Assembly: GCA_944470555.2 (NCBI GenBank)
Contig: OX104134.1
Location: forward strand, 102,666,701 to 102,730,700
Direction of reading: 5' to 3'
DNA length: 64,000 nt
Origin: Heterobilharzia americana
Taxonomy: Eukaryota; Platyhelminthes; Trematoda; Strigeidida; Schistosomatidae
The notes under the pieces were generated by a model. It was not told the origin of the DNA. It worked only from the letters and a program-made list of their open reading frames with translations, and did not search any database. Below are positions 1-12,669 of the stretch, piece after piece (position 1 is the stretch's first letter; each line of letters starts with the position of its first letter). The translations under genes were made by a program, and so were the position numbers.

Positions 1-342
1 TACACGAACGATAATAACACGATAAAACATTTGGACTGTATGCGAATAGTAACTGTTCTCCCTCACAACCTTATACTTCACTGAACCACGAAAATCAGAA
101 GACAAAGACTGGTCTGTGACTATAAGAAAGACAATTCATTCGACAAGCATACATCATATGTATACAGTTTTGATGAACATGTAGATCCATTAGGTAAAAT
201 GTTGAATTGGTCAACTATAGGATAAATTGTCCAGTAAGGTTTTTCCTGACTACACGGTACCGTTAAACAAATGTTGAAACCGGAAACTTCTGTCTTAATG
301 GGTTATGACTTGAAATGTTTATTTTCATCTAGGTTGCTTCTT
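1..342. repeat. Direct repeat copy 1 (pair with 4480-4820)
   Basis: This block, cut by the window edge, matches 4480-4820 in the same orientation. I find only one single-base indel (extra t near 135) and about two substitutions (t/c near 230 and near 334), so identity is about 99%. Similarity stops sharply after the shared gcttctt at 336-342. The left limit is unknown because the window begins here. It contains no recognised coding sequence by itself, but the partner copy lies at the upstream end of a coding-like minus-strand stretch. Confidence 0.9.
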
Positions 343-3300
343 GTCATAATCCTGGCATGTTAAGTAAATAAGGACAAGTATTTTCTTAGAAACTGTTTCA
401 TTGTGTCTACTGGTGAGTGAGCTAAAGTATTAAGGGAAACTCTTCAAGGAGTGGGTATATGGGTTTCTATCCAAAATTATGATATCTGTTTTTCTAAAAA
501 AATTCAACCATTGGAAGTAGGAAACCTGGAAATGATTTCCTTTTTAATTCATTTGGTCAAAAAAATGATGGTATTCTCTTTTGGTTGTATCTAATTTATG
601 ATGGCGGAGTATTAAGACATTATAGCTGAAGTTTTATTGTTATGAGAGATAAAATTGACTTCAATTTCTTGCGAAGATTTTTAAGCGGAATACGCTGTTA
701 CTATTTTTAAGAACGGATGACTATATATTTTATTCACTGGAGTGAGGAACAGATGTTCTTTTCTACAAACAGAAATTACTAGCATATATTTTTACTATTA
801 AGTCAGTGAGTCATTGTGGTTTATATCAGACATATTTTGAGATGACCGAGGCTCTCAGGCTAATACGTTTCAAAAACGTTACTCGTTTTCTCAACTCAAT
901 GTATTTTGGAAACCCTTAGGACTTTTCAGCTGTTCTGCATTATATTCGGCTAATAGTATTTCCTAGTTCTCCAGGTTAGAAACATTCACAAGAATTGCAA
1001 AAATGACACCATTGACATATTGTCATTAGAGAAATAAAATGACTGATTTTGCTAGGACGTGAGGTGGAAACTTAACAGAAATTGAAATTATATACTATAT
1101 TATTTGAGGTAGACTTTCATTCATGCTTTGGTATTGCAGTGCTGTTGTTGTAAAACTGATTCGTTCCCCTGCTGTTAGTCCGAACTCATCTTCACTTGTT
1201 GAAGTGTACACCGGTGCATAATTGTTGACGTTTCATTAGTATTACAGATTCACCTTAATATACTGAGAGGCTTGAAAATGAAGTATTTCCTGAACTGTAA
1301 TAAGTTACAAACTAAAGTCCCCTAGCATATTAGTAAATAGCTATTATGGTTTAATTCAAACCATTCAGTCATATTCCTTTCTAATTAAGGGGAATCTAGG
1401 TCTGGTTTGATGGTGATAAACAAACAGTTATCCACAAATTTTCACAAAACTACGTCAAAAGTTACTCAGTGGCTTGTTAGTAAGTGAAATATGGCCACTA
1501 GGTAAGTTTCAGTTTTTATTCTATGTAGAACTAGACTGGTAATCTTGAAGATGCAAATTAATGTCGTACCAGGTGTAAGAGTTCCTGTCAACTTCGATCA
1601 CTATTTTTATTATAAGCTGTTTAGCCGTTGTTTAACTGCTTAACGTTCTTACCATTGTTGCGTAGTCTTATGTATAGATTTGCCTCCCGTGAAAAGATCC
1701 ATGAACTGAAGGAAGTAAGATTATAAAAATCATCGTAAATTTAACTCAATAAGCATCAAAAAGTATTCTCTTATTTTTGGAATTATTTGAAACACGAAGT
1801 GATGTCCGTTATGAAATATTTTAAATCCCAAGTGTATAGTTATTATATAAATTCACATAAAGAGTAATTCACATATAAAAAAGTGGCCTTAAAAACTTTT
1901 TTATTCCCTACAGGTCCATCCTACAACTGAAATAGAAATTCGATGGGGAAATAGAGGTTGGTTTACTCGTAAAAAGTTTCTACTCTTTTTGCTTAGTAGA
2001 AGTGCTACTTATTGGACATTCTTTACAAAGAAGTAAACAACCACGGTAAAAATCTAAAAAAAATATGATGTCGCTGTTTGGGTATGATTCAATATTCAAC
2101 GTTAAAATAAGATTTTTTATAAAATTGAAGAAAAGTCTATCAGGATCGATCGAATAATAATTTGTGATGATTTCTGGGACCATTTGCTTCTTTCTAGTGT
2201 TTTTCTTATTGATTTGATCATTTCAGACTAGACATCTGATGATAAATAATATTCAAGATGATGAATTCAACTTTTTAACTGTAGAGAATTAAACATAGGC
2301 GTACTTCCTACCTCACATCATACGTTTAACAACGCAACAGATGTTTTAGGATAGTTAGCTGTAACCAGTAGGATGTGGTACAAATTGTCTTTTATGTGCA
2401 GTCAATGATCACTAAAAGATCTCTCCAACTGGATAGAAACCCACTTTCCTGGTATCATTTAGCACCACAACCATAAAGGTTTTTAACGATAAGTGCAAAG
2501 ATCTGCAAAGGATCCATGTTACGTTTCATACTAACTATATTCGAACTCTCTAAGTAAGTATACTGCTGTCTAAAACTATTTCAGTCATTTTTCGAAATGG
2601 TCAACAGGTCTTATCATATCTTCGAGGTATATACTTATGCTGTCTACCACCAGTTATAATACTCCTCACAGTGTAAGTATGAAGATAACCTGTCTTTGAA
2701 AGAAACTATCCAGTTATGAGAACTAGGTTACACTTCTGCGCTAAATCACTTGTTAGTTATAATGTACATTACATATCGGCTTTTGGCGTAGTAAAATTGA
2801 GTTCGCGCAGATACACCACATGGATGACCAAATGTATTATTTGAGTTCTAATGCTTGCTTGGAAACGTGTTAACCAACGTGATTCAGATAATACTGGAAG
2901 AAGAGAGTTATCTGCTATTTAATACGTCTACTGAAGGTGTTTTTCCAAGTCAATACCAATTTTCTAGTCATCATTTTAAAAAGGATTACATTCATAGTGA
3001 ATGTTATTTTATTTTTTTCTATTTCTTTGTTGAAACTTTTCGGTTAAGAAATATTCACATGATGATAAATTATCTTGTTCATTGTGAACAGCTACCGAAG
3101 CATTGAAGATATATAGGGAAAATACTACAGTTGTCACTGGGGGGTGAACATTCACTGCATAAGAAACAGCTCATACGTACTGTCCAAAAAATGCATAAAA
3201 CCTTGGCCAAAACTAACATACTACCTTTCAATCAAAAGTAATATATTGAATAATACAAAAATAGCAGCCGGTATTGTAGGAATTTATTTAAGCGGCCAGC

Positions 3301-3798
3301 ATTATCCAATTGTATGCACCTTAAATATATCTTTTTCAATGTAAGTATTGTTTAACAAACTGATTCCAGAGATAACTGAGGTCGTAATTAACTTGTTACA
3401 TTAGGGAAATAATTACGAAAGATAAAGTTGTCACCTTAGTTAGAATCCAGAAACGTTTAAATTCAAATATATCTCAAGTCTTCTTACAGAGTTTATTTGA
3501 ATAAAGAGTGGTTGTTATGAGAAATAATTAAGGAAACTATTTCACCCTTTCAAGACAAAAGTATCTGTTATTTAAGGCACCTGAAAAATATGGCAGAAAT
3601 TATTTTATTTCATGGAGGGGTACACAATGCTGGTACATTAATTATTGCTCTCAAAATACTTTAATATTTTATTTAAGCTTATATGATAAGAACGTTCTGT
3701 GCCCTAACAAACCTCAGTCAGTTAACCGAAAGTCTTCAAACAAATATTTGCATCACCTTGAGGGTCTCAATGTTGATCCATTTCAGTTTATCGTAACG

Positions 3799-3800
<2 letters not shown>
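343..3800. other. Non-coding, nothing recognised
   Basis: AT-rich sequence with stops in all frames. The longest open stretch (2855-3106, plus, 83 codons) has biased hydrophobic and aromatic composition and no motif I recognise. I treat it as chance. Confidence 0.5.

Positions 3801-3801
<1 letters not shown>

Positions 3802-3836
<35 letters not shown>
3802..3836. repeat. (AT)n microsatellite
   Basis: An uninterrupted alternating AT run of about 35 bases. Confidence 0.97.
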
Positions 3837-3837
<1 letters not shown>

Positions 3838-3897
3838 CTTTTCCCAGTGAGTCGACTACTAGTCCAAAATTACTCTTTTAGGTGATCGGTAGTTAAG

Positions 3898-4450
3898 TGC
3901 TACCGGGTTAATGTAGTGATTAGTTATCTAGCTATGGTCATGGTGTTAGTAAAAAATGATGAGATCTCATTATGGTTTTCATTATGCCACCATTGATTCT
4001 TGATGGACATTTGGATAACTCAAAGCAGTGATACCAAGCATTAAATAGAGATGACTGTATATCAAAAATTTGAGATAAACTATTGATAGTTTCATCAAAT
4101 AACAATTCACCAGGATTCTAAGGCAGAATAAAACTAGTATATTTATCATATTAGATAGTACCAAGCTTTCGTTACAATAATCAAAATTTGGTGGCATCAA
4201 CAAATGTGGACCACTCAGTATGAAAAACAGCTTCATATAGAATAATTCATAAATCAAATATGAAACCAGATGTTTGATCATAAGTAAACTGACTAGCAGA
4301 ACTAGAAGTACTTTCATAATTACCTGAATGAGATGCTGATGTCGACTGGATTGACAACTTCTACGTTGAAACTTCAGTCTGTAGAAGATGCAAAAAACAG
4401 ATTTGAGATCATCAAGTGAAATAGACACTACAAAATAAAAAACCAACACC
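3898..4450 (-). pseudogene. Decayed coding-like stretch, unidentified
   Basis: Read on the minus strand, one frame gives protein-like segments separated by five or six stop codons. One segment is rich in Ser, Thr and Gln (contains STSASHSGNYESTSSSASQ). A later one contains LFDETINSLSQIFD and WYHCFELSKC and ends at a TGA near 3925. Splice-like signals are present: a pyrimidine-rich stretch plus AG near 4387, and ttctgccttag before the last segment. The stretch could be short exons with introns or a dead gene copy. A 155-codon open frame over the same bases in another frame (3982-4449) has hydrophobic, unlikely composition. I do not recognise the family. The 5' side continues into the duplicated block at 4480-4820. 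Confidence 0.25.
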
Positions 4451-4479
4451 CATCGTCAACTGAAGCGAATAATAATAAG

Positions 4480-4820
4480 TACACGAACGATAATAACACG
4501 ATAAAACATTTGGACTGTATGCGAATAGTAACTGTTCTCCCTCACAACCTTATACTTCACTGAACCACGAAAATCAGAAGACAAAGACTGGTCTGTGACT
4601 ATAAGAAAGACAATCATTCGACAAGCATACATCATATGTATACAGTTTTGATGAACATGTAGATCCATTAGGTAAAATGTTGAATTGGTCAACTATAGGA
4701 TAAATTGTCCAGTAAGGTTTTTCCTGACCACACGGTACCGTTAAACAAATGTTGAAACCGGAAACTTCTGTCTTAATGGGTTATGACTTGAAATGTTTAT
4801 TTTCATCTAGGCTGCTTCTT
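4480..4820. repeat. Direct repeat copy 2 (pair with 1-342)
   Basis: This is the same-orientation partner of positions 1-342, at an offset of 4479 bases and about 99% identity. On the minus strand it holds a 78-codon open frame (4456-4692) whose middle (TDQSLSSDFRGSVKYKVVREN) looks protein-like but is not recognisable. The near identity points to a recent duplication or to an assembly artefact. Confidence 0.9.
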
Positions 4821-7204
4821 TCCAATCCTTATTTTAGTGTCCACCTTACTGATAGGTTCTAACGCATTGGAAACTCTGATTACATAAAACAACTCATATG
4901 TTGCATTTAAAAGTAGCAGTGAAATTTAGTTTAATGACCCTTGAAAAGGAAATTACTGAGAGGAATACAAAAACTGGCAAAATCAGCATGTTGTTTTAGT
5001 AAAATGTCGGTTCATTTATGCATGAAAAATTAAATTATAGTTCACATGAAGGAATAAAAAATATTTTTCATTCCTCTCTACTCAATTCTTCTATTTCAGT
5101 AGTATATGTTTGTATGTGTGTTTCAGCATTGTGAACAATAAAGTTTATAATTCTAAATTTGAAGGACGAGAAGCTAATCTTTTCGCTTTATCAGGGAGTT
5201 ATATATTTCAGATTTACAGTGAAGTAGAAGAGAGAGAGAGGAAATGAAGAAAGTTTTACCAAGCATAGTAAAGAATGTCATTCACAAAAAGCAATTAACC
5301 TTAAAATCACAATTGATTTTCCATTCACTGATTTTATTCAAGCTACTACTCTCCAAATGTTATCGACAGATTCCTGTTAAGGTTAGTTTTACAAAAACTC
5401 ACTGTATCATAACAGAAGAGAAGTTGATATCTAAGGATGAATTTAAGCCCAAGCATCTGGATATATAACTCATGCTGAAGGGAGTGTTTTTGGAAAAAAA
5501 TAATGCGTCTGATATAAAAAATAGATGCCTAACAAAAAAATAAGACTTCATCTCTAGATATCAGATAGAACAAACCACTGTGGTCTGCCGCTGATACATA
5601 TTTTATACTAGTAAGTACATAGAAGAGAGCCGCACTGTTGTTTTTTTTGTTACCTTCTATTTACTTTATGACTCTTCTCTTGCTCTTCATTACAACTTTG
5701 ATTCCTAAAAATGAGTCAGTCATTTAAGCATATTTACTCATAACAACAATTTCTATTACACTAACTTAAACACAGAGGAAATCAACGTCTCAACTCGGTC
5801 CGTAGTAAACTAACTAGAATACTTATATAACTTTTAAGGAGTATAAATATGTGGTCTATTCGGCCGAGTTATGAGATAATGAGAATCTCATTCATCGCTG
5901 TTTGGTTGTTCTGCTCATCTGATATCTGTAGGTGCTTAACATATACCAAATTGACTGCACCCGCAACTCAAAAGTGCTTGGATGGACTAATGAGATTAAC
6001 GTTACTTTTCCATTACTGAATATTGTAACACTTCAAAATAACTGGGAAATTGGCAATCTTTGGTTGGGACAATACAGGTTGATAACACGAACTGATTCTA
6101 TGTAAATACTATTCATCAAGAAACAAAGAAGTTGGATAAAGAAAGATTCATTTTCATACAAATCCTCATCAACTGTACTTTACAAATTTAAAGCCTTTTC
6201 AAGAAGTACAATATAGTGTAATTAACTAGTATCAATAGGTTAGTCGTGAAGAGTCTATCGGTAGCAAATCATGTAAATGAGGATGATTTATCTGGCAAAT
6301 TATAAAGTCGGTTAAGGAATCGAATCATTGCATATCAAAAGTGATATGAGGACACTTTTCAGTAAACTGAACAATCCCTAAGCAAGATTGAAATGAATAC
6401 TGTTCTATCTTTAAAACTTGGATCAAGCTTCAATTATTCACTCATTCTCTTCAGTTAAGACAGATCTCTATTCCAACGAACAAAAGATTTTTATACCCAG
6501 TGCTGATAAAAACCGGCAGTTATTTATCACCTTACTCCCATCACATCATGGTGAAATTGTCGGTGGTTAAGGCCAAAATAAACTTGATTAGTGGCTGGTT
6601 CTCATCTCACGATCTAGGTCTTTGTTCAAGTTCAACCATCCACCATGCTTTTTGTATCTGATATGCATGTTTAGGGTTACCCTAGAGTCATCAGCTGGAA
6701 TGCAGTTATTTCAATATGTTAATGTTTTCAATAAAACATGAAACAGGTACTCATCGGTTGAGAAGAAAAACGCCTTGTTTAAAAGATACTGGTGATTGAT
6801 TATTTCGACTCTGTAATTCTCTGCTACTGGTTTTACTAAACAGAATATATCCTTATAGAATGTTTTTGATAGTACCATTAGTGTCATCCTGACTATCTGT
6901 GGTTTGTCTACCCAACAGGAAGATTGGATGGAATAGCTTTAAGTCTAGGTATTATTAAGATAATCTAATCTGTAAAACTTGATGATATTGCTACCCAAGT
7001 ACTTATTACCTTTCATAAATATGTTTCCTTATGACAGGAGGTAAAAGGTAGTCAGTGTGGAAATCTTGACCTCTGTATTTAATATATCTAGTGGTCTCAG
7101 TCCTGAAAGCAACTTTTAGCCATATTTTAAAATCCCTTTAGTCAGTTGAAGCAAAAACAGTTCTGTAATACATGTTACACACGAAAAGATTTGCAAAGAA
7201 GTTC

Positions 7205-7208
<4 letters not shown>
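4821..7208. other. Non-coding, nothing recognised
   Basis: AT-rich, with no sustained open frame and no repeat signature that I can name. A 74-codon plus-strand frame (5244-5468) is Lys-rich and low in complexity, and I do not support it as a gene. Confidence 0.5.

Positions 7209-7261
<53 letters not shown>
7209..7261. repeat. (TA)n microsatellite, longest in window
   Basis: About 53 bases of pure TA. A plus-strand open frame running through it (Ile-Tyr repeats) is an artefact of the repeat. Confidence 0.97.
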
Positions 7262-7265
<4 letters not shown>

Positions 7266-7471
7266 TTAAAAACACAACATTCGATAAAACAACTTATGAA
7301 AGTCAGTTGAGAAGATCATCCGAAGGGAAAGAAACTTTATCCTTCTGCGGAAGAATGTGGAGAAAAAATAGTTGTGCAATAGCATTATTTAAATTCTGAC
7401 TACGAATTACGTATATTGCTGTGTTTGGCTTTATCCCAGTTGTGTGTAAAACCAACAGGCTATTTTGCCCA

Positions 7472-7493
7472 CTCTCTCTCTCTCTCTCTCTCT
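7472..7493. repeat. (CT)n microsatellite
   Basis: About 11 perfect CT units. Confidence 0.95.
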
Positions 7494-7639
7494 GAGAACT
7501 AAACCCACAGTAGTAACCCTTTTCGTAAACGAAACATACGTTTTGCATAAATTACATTTTACTACACATAAAAAAATTAAAGTCAAATGCAGTGGACCAG
7601 CTTATCAGTGTGTAGATGGTTGGGTTCGAACAAGACGCG

Positions 7640-7705
7640 GATCGTGAGAAGATTCGAACTAGCGACTACTGAGATAAAGGACTGAGCTACAGGAATCAGC
7701 CACTA
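7640..7705 (-). mobile_element. tRNA-like SINE fragment (possible)
   Basis: The minus strand reads tgtagctcagtc followed about 30 bases later by agttcgaatct. These resemble RNA polymerase III A and B boxes of a tRNA-derived SINE head. No clean cloverleaf forms and no hammerhead follows. Flanking sequence shares acatgacacca with a similar degenerate repeat near 28.2-28.35 kb, which suggests an old SINE family distinct from the Smalpha-like copies. Confidence 0.35.
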
Positions 7706-7739
7706 ATCAGGCCCAGTTCCACCTTGATCATTGACAATT

Positions 7740-9889
7740 TCTTCATGGTGTCATGTGGATACGGTGCTAAGTAACTGGCCTGAAAATCCTTTGATTCATT
7801 GGAATGCAGATCTATCTTAACTGGAGACAGTTAATGGTTGAAGTATACTTCTGATCAGCATGGGTTATCAGGAGACTCTCACTCTGAAACCATGCCATCG
7901 CTTCATTCGTTTTAGCATGAGCTTATAGGCAGCAAATGAAGCTGAACTGTTCAGCCCGATTAAAATTGCTAAGTGACTTGGATGGACAGTTTTACCTTAA
8001 ATATGATAGTCATTTTACTAATTACTCTTTACTCATTGGTAGTTGAGATCAATTGATTAAATAGTGATTTATAAAAGAATGTCACTTACGCGAATCCTGT
8101 TGTGATACAAGCATTATTTCGGATTTAGCTACCATCTTGTTATATATTAGTTTTTCAAGCTACTGCTTATGGATCAAGCAAAAATTTTCGGCTGTTTTCT
8201 AGGATAAAAAACACTTATTTTATGTTTGTTTGACAAAGAATGTTCATTTTGGATCATAGTAGACAGGAACTGGTTTAAAAGTACTTCTGCCATGATTCCC
8301 TATACGACAAATAGTCTGACATTAGAACTTTTCGGAAGTTCCGGTGATGTTATTCAAAGAAACATCTGTAATGTTTCACTCAATATCTGAATAGTAGATA
8401 ACTAAAGTGAGCAGTTTTCACCTGACCAATTTACACTTAACGTTTTCTTGTTGAATAGGATAATCCACTCGGATTATAAGTCTTGGGTGTTCCATAAAAT
8501 AAAAACATTGTTGCTTCAGTGAAGAATTAAGCGGATAAAATAAACTTATACTTGTAGATGCGTACACAGGTTCAACAAGAAACTGCTTGACGTAAATTCC
8601 AAAACCAAGTAACTACTGTTGTTTTGGGGCAAGAAAAGCTACTTCTACAGATAAATTATTCAAACTGTTGAGACGAAATGAGTTTACAAATAATCGGATT
8701 AGTGAGATTGCCTCTATGGCTCGTTTAATGAAAGTGCTCTAAAAAAAATATTAAGTTATTATGTTGCTAATTAGATCATTTTTAGTCTAATGGTTTGTCG
8801 ATGAAAACATGAATCACTGTTCGCCACTTTGTCCTAATCTCAATTAGCATCACTTAGTCAGTTAGAAAACAAATCAGCCTTACCATCAACAGGCGAATCA
8901 ATGCAGTCTGTTTATTAAATAAGCGGAGAAATAATCGCCCATCTTTTCATTGCATCGCTGTAACCTCTAATTAGAACTGCCTCATTACGAATGTTTCAGT
9001 GTCATCATAGAATGTATAATCATTAGCCCAGCTTCTAAAAAGGTGGGCTACTAATTATCCTGATGAATTGAAGTATGTTCGACTGTTTCAGCCGCTGAAC
9101 TTTTAATGACAGAACACATATTCTGATTAGATGTTTTACTGATGTTATCTTTGACAGTGTGATAGTTGATAATACTTATCATCTCTCAACAGAGTGGGTT
9201 TATTTTTGGTTTTATAGGTATTCATATGAGCAAAAAAAAGTCCTTGAAACTCCTTTTGTTTCCTGAAAATTTTCTTACTTTCATAATCGAATTCATGTCC
9301 ACAGATATTTACATGCATTATTGTGAATGGCATCCCCCTTAAATAGTAGAAAGAGAACAAATGAACTGAGTTGTTAAAGAAAAACGTTTTACTTCGTATC
9401 CAATCAACAGGTTCTGAGGATGCATTAGCAAACTAGTTAGAAATCAGTGTTTCAACATCACAATTCTTCGTCATCTTCATTGTCTTCATCGTACTACCCG
9501 ATTCATTTGTATTCCTTCATTTACTCATATATCCACTACCACACTGTTAACAAGATAAAATGTTGATCAATCTCAGTAAGTTGATTTTCTTTTATATGCT
9601 CGAGTGAGTAGCTTTGTTTTCTTATTTTTTACTCCAAAATATCGTTATAATTTGCGTTATCGTCTTTAAAGGCAGTCATGTGGTGTGACTTACTTTGTTG
9701 TAGGATGTTTTAACTATTCTTTCACTCTGTCACAAGGTACAATTTCATGCCTAAATCAAAGTTACTTTCTGAATTTAACAGGTAACTTAAAAGGATATCG
9801 AAGCACAACTGAAATAACCAGTCAGACTTTGCTAATTCAATTGGCATAGTAGTTTTATTTTTGTAGAATAAAGGAAAGTCATTGATCAT
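7740..9889. other. Non-coding, nothing recognised
   Basis: AT-rich with scattered stops. Sequence near 7960-8010 (cttggatggacag) loosely resembles 55.6 kb, probably an old interspersed repeat. Confidence 0.45.
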
Positions 9890-12665
9890 CCAGATATTGT
9901 TCCACATGCTGAGAAGAGTGCAGAAGATCTCCACACTCGTCTCAGGTTAATACAGGAAAGCCTGTCTTGCTGTCTTTCCGATCCTGACTGGTTTTCACGT
10001 CCTCGTCTGTTTCGCCACTTGTAGTTGAAACAGTGCTGCCTAGATAGGTGAAGGAGGCTGCTTCCTTTAAGTTTCTCCCATTGATGGTGATTGGAGTTTG
10101 TTGTTCTTGTTGATGTTGTTGGTTGGATATCATCACCACCTCTGTCTTCTCTACGTTCACTTGAAGTCCTGTCTTCGCTGTCTCGCCTCTTCTGTCATAT
10201 TGTTGAATTTTACCTGTAGATCTTCAAGTTTGTGTGAAATTAGACACAAGTCATCGGCGAAATCCAAATCTTCTAGGATCTTTTACGTGGTCCAGCGTAT
10301 CACCCTCTTCTCGCTCCTCACAGTTGTATGATGCATGATCCAGTCCACTATAATCAGGAATGTCATGGGTGACAGTAGATAGCCTTATTTTGTCCTACTT
10401 CTGTTTTCATTTCAAAGGCATCATTGAGCTTCCCATTGTGAATTACTTGTCATGTGGCGTCTTCATGTAGTTGTTGAATGAGATTGATAAAGGTTTGTAG
10501 GACTAAAACCGTAGTGTTGAAGCAACAGCTGCTGGCAAATTACTTGTCGGTCGACGCTGTCCAGGGCCTCTTCAAAGTCGATGAAGTTGAGGTAGAGGGT
10601 TGACTGTCATTCTATACTCTGTTCTATGATGATGCGTAGTGTATCGTTGCAATTTGGTCCACACATGATTTATACTCCCGGAATCCAGCCAGCCTGTTCC
10701 GGTCGTAGTTTTGAATCCAGTGCATCTTTCAGTCTCTCAGGATGATGCGGCCTAATATTTTGCTTGTTTTGTGTAGACACAGACATGGAGTGTGATTCCT
10801 CACCAGTTCTTGCAAACACTGAGGTCTCCCTTCTCCAGGAGTTTGACAGGGTAGTCCTTCTTCCAACCAACCTGCAGGTACCTTTCCTTCCTTCCTTGCA
10901 AAGATATGGCAGTAGTGGTGTGATGTGAGCATGTCTGCTGCTGTTGTCTCTGTGTCTGTTCTCGGTGCTTCTCGTGGGATTCCATCTGGTCCTGTTGCTT
11001 TCCCGCATTTCACTAGCTTTATGGCGTTCAGGATGTTGACTTCTGTTGGAGGACTTGTGTTTACTTGTAATTCTGCAGCCTCAGGTGAGCTCCTATGCTT
11101 TCATCTAGAGAGGCGAAGACACATTGGCTGATAAGCTTCCCGAAGGCTTCACCACCTGATACAATGTTATCAGGTCTCTGTCTCTCCTACCTGCAGCCTA
11201 TTCTGCTTCACTTGCAGGTGTGTCGTAGAAGTGTCTTCTGTCTTTCCACGCACTCTTCTTCACTTATTTGTCTAGTGTGGTGTTTTATACGTTGTACTCA
11301 GTTCCTCTTTTCCTTGTTCATCCTTGCACTGGTCCAACTTCTGCTTCACCATACTCCTCTCCCTCCCCTATCAGCTTCCATGTGTCCGTCAAAATCCATT
11401 CCTTATCTTCTCTCTCCTTCCCTCCTTCTTAATACGGTTGTGCAGGTTTCTTTCTACATAGCTTTCAAAGACTTCCAGCGTTCCCCCACACAGGTTTCTT
11501 CAGGGGTGTTGCTGATATCTCTCACTTTGTCTTGATGGCTGACTTGAAGATGTCCCTTGTAGTTTCGTCCTTCAGTTCAGTTTCTGTTGTGGGTGTTGAA
11601 CTTGAACTGTGGTCTATCACCAGCTTCGTCGAAAGCTTTAACTTGATTTGGAAGTTGGGTTCCTTGGACTAGACAGTGTGTGGTCTGAACCTACATCTGC
11701 TCCTCTTCTTGACCTTGTGTCAAGTAGGCTGCATCTCCACTTTCTTCACATTTAGATAAAGTCGATCTGATTTTTAGTGTAGTGTGTCGTGGTGTCTGGT
11801 GAAATCTATGTCGCTCGCTTTGTGGATATCCTTGTGCTTGAACACACTGCCTGACTCCAATCACCAAATCGTTGAATGCACAGAATTCTGCAAACAATTT
11901 TCCATTCTCGTTCATCACCTCACTGAGCGCTTCTGGACCATGGTTAGTTCTCTTCCTGTGTTGTCTGCTCCCCACAGTTTGGCATTCATATCACCCCACT
12001 CATTAGAATTTCGACGTCTTGTCCAGTGTTGATTGCAGTTGTCTGTAGAATTCCTCCTTCTTCTCTTCATCTGCATTAATTGTAGGTGCATAGGGTAGCA
12101 TTGTATGATTGTGACTTTCCTTCCTTTTGAGTTGAATCTTTCTGTTACGATCCTGCAAGAGGGGGTTGGTTCCCACTGTATGAGAGAGTGCTTTCGATGC
12201 CCCCGGGGACATGATGATAGCCACTGCATCACTCAGCGTGTTCGTGGTTGTCGTCTTTGTGACAATATCGGAGTAGATTATTGACTCTGCAGATGACAGT
12301 TTGGAGAGTCCACTTCCATTCCACCTGCTTTCACAAATTCCTAACACTTCAGTAATATACCTTTTCATCTCCCATGCAATTCAGATAGCCTTGCTAGGTT
12401 CAAACATGGTGCGGACATTTCATATCCCCATGCTTACTTTCTCTTTCATCGAGAGAGGTGAAGACACATTGGCCAATTGTCTTCCCGAAGTCTTTCACCA
12501 ACTGGCGTCATTTCATCTCTCCGATTCCAGCGAGGAATAATATTGTTTTTATGTTTTATATTTTGTCTGCGCTTTGAAGTTTCTGTAGCGGTTGGACTGG
12601 TTTTGCAGGGTAGGGTTGCTAGCCCCATGGTCAATCTTCCTTCTTTCCCCGGGCTTATTACCGGC
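9890..12665 (-). mobile_element. RTE-type non-LTR retrotransposon, 3' end missing
   Basis: A minus-strand LINE copy closely related to the copy at 31.0-34.3 kb. Endonuclease remnants lie near 12300-12440 (NVRTMF-like sequence, then CESRWNGSG, the position of the catalytic Glu in APE-type endonucleases). Reverse transcriptase remnants include GKATGPDGIP (10.98-11.01 kb), a motif-A region reading LNFIDFEEALDS (10.56-10.59 kb) and the catalytic LDFADDLCL (about 10.25-10.27 kb). Multiple frameshifts and stops break the reading frame, so it is not functional. Homology to the 31-34 kb copy stops abruptly at 9890, inside the region that encodes the post-RT domain, about 480 bases short of the expected 3' end. 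The 5' side keeps slightly more leader (to about 12665) than the other copy. Confidence 0.93.
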
Positions 12666-12669
12666 TAGT

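Noticed and set aside
7172..7399. Plus-strand open frame with a long Ile-Tyr run
   Set aside because: Product of the (TA)n microsatellite.
11095..11535. 146-codon plus-strand open frame
   Set aside because: Antisense to the RTE element at 9.9-12.7 kb; Ser/Leu-rich composition typical of a reverse-strand shadow.
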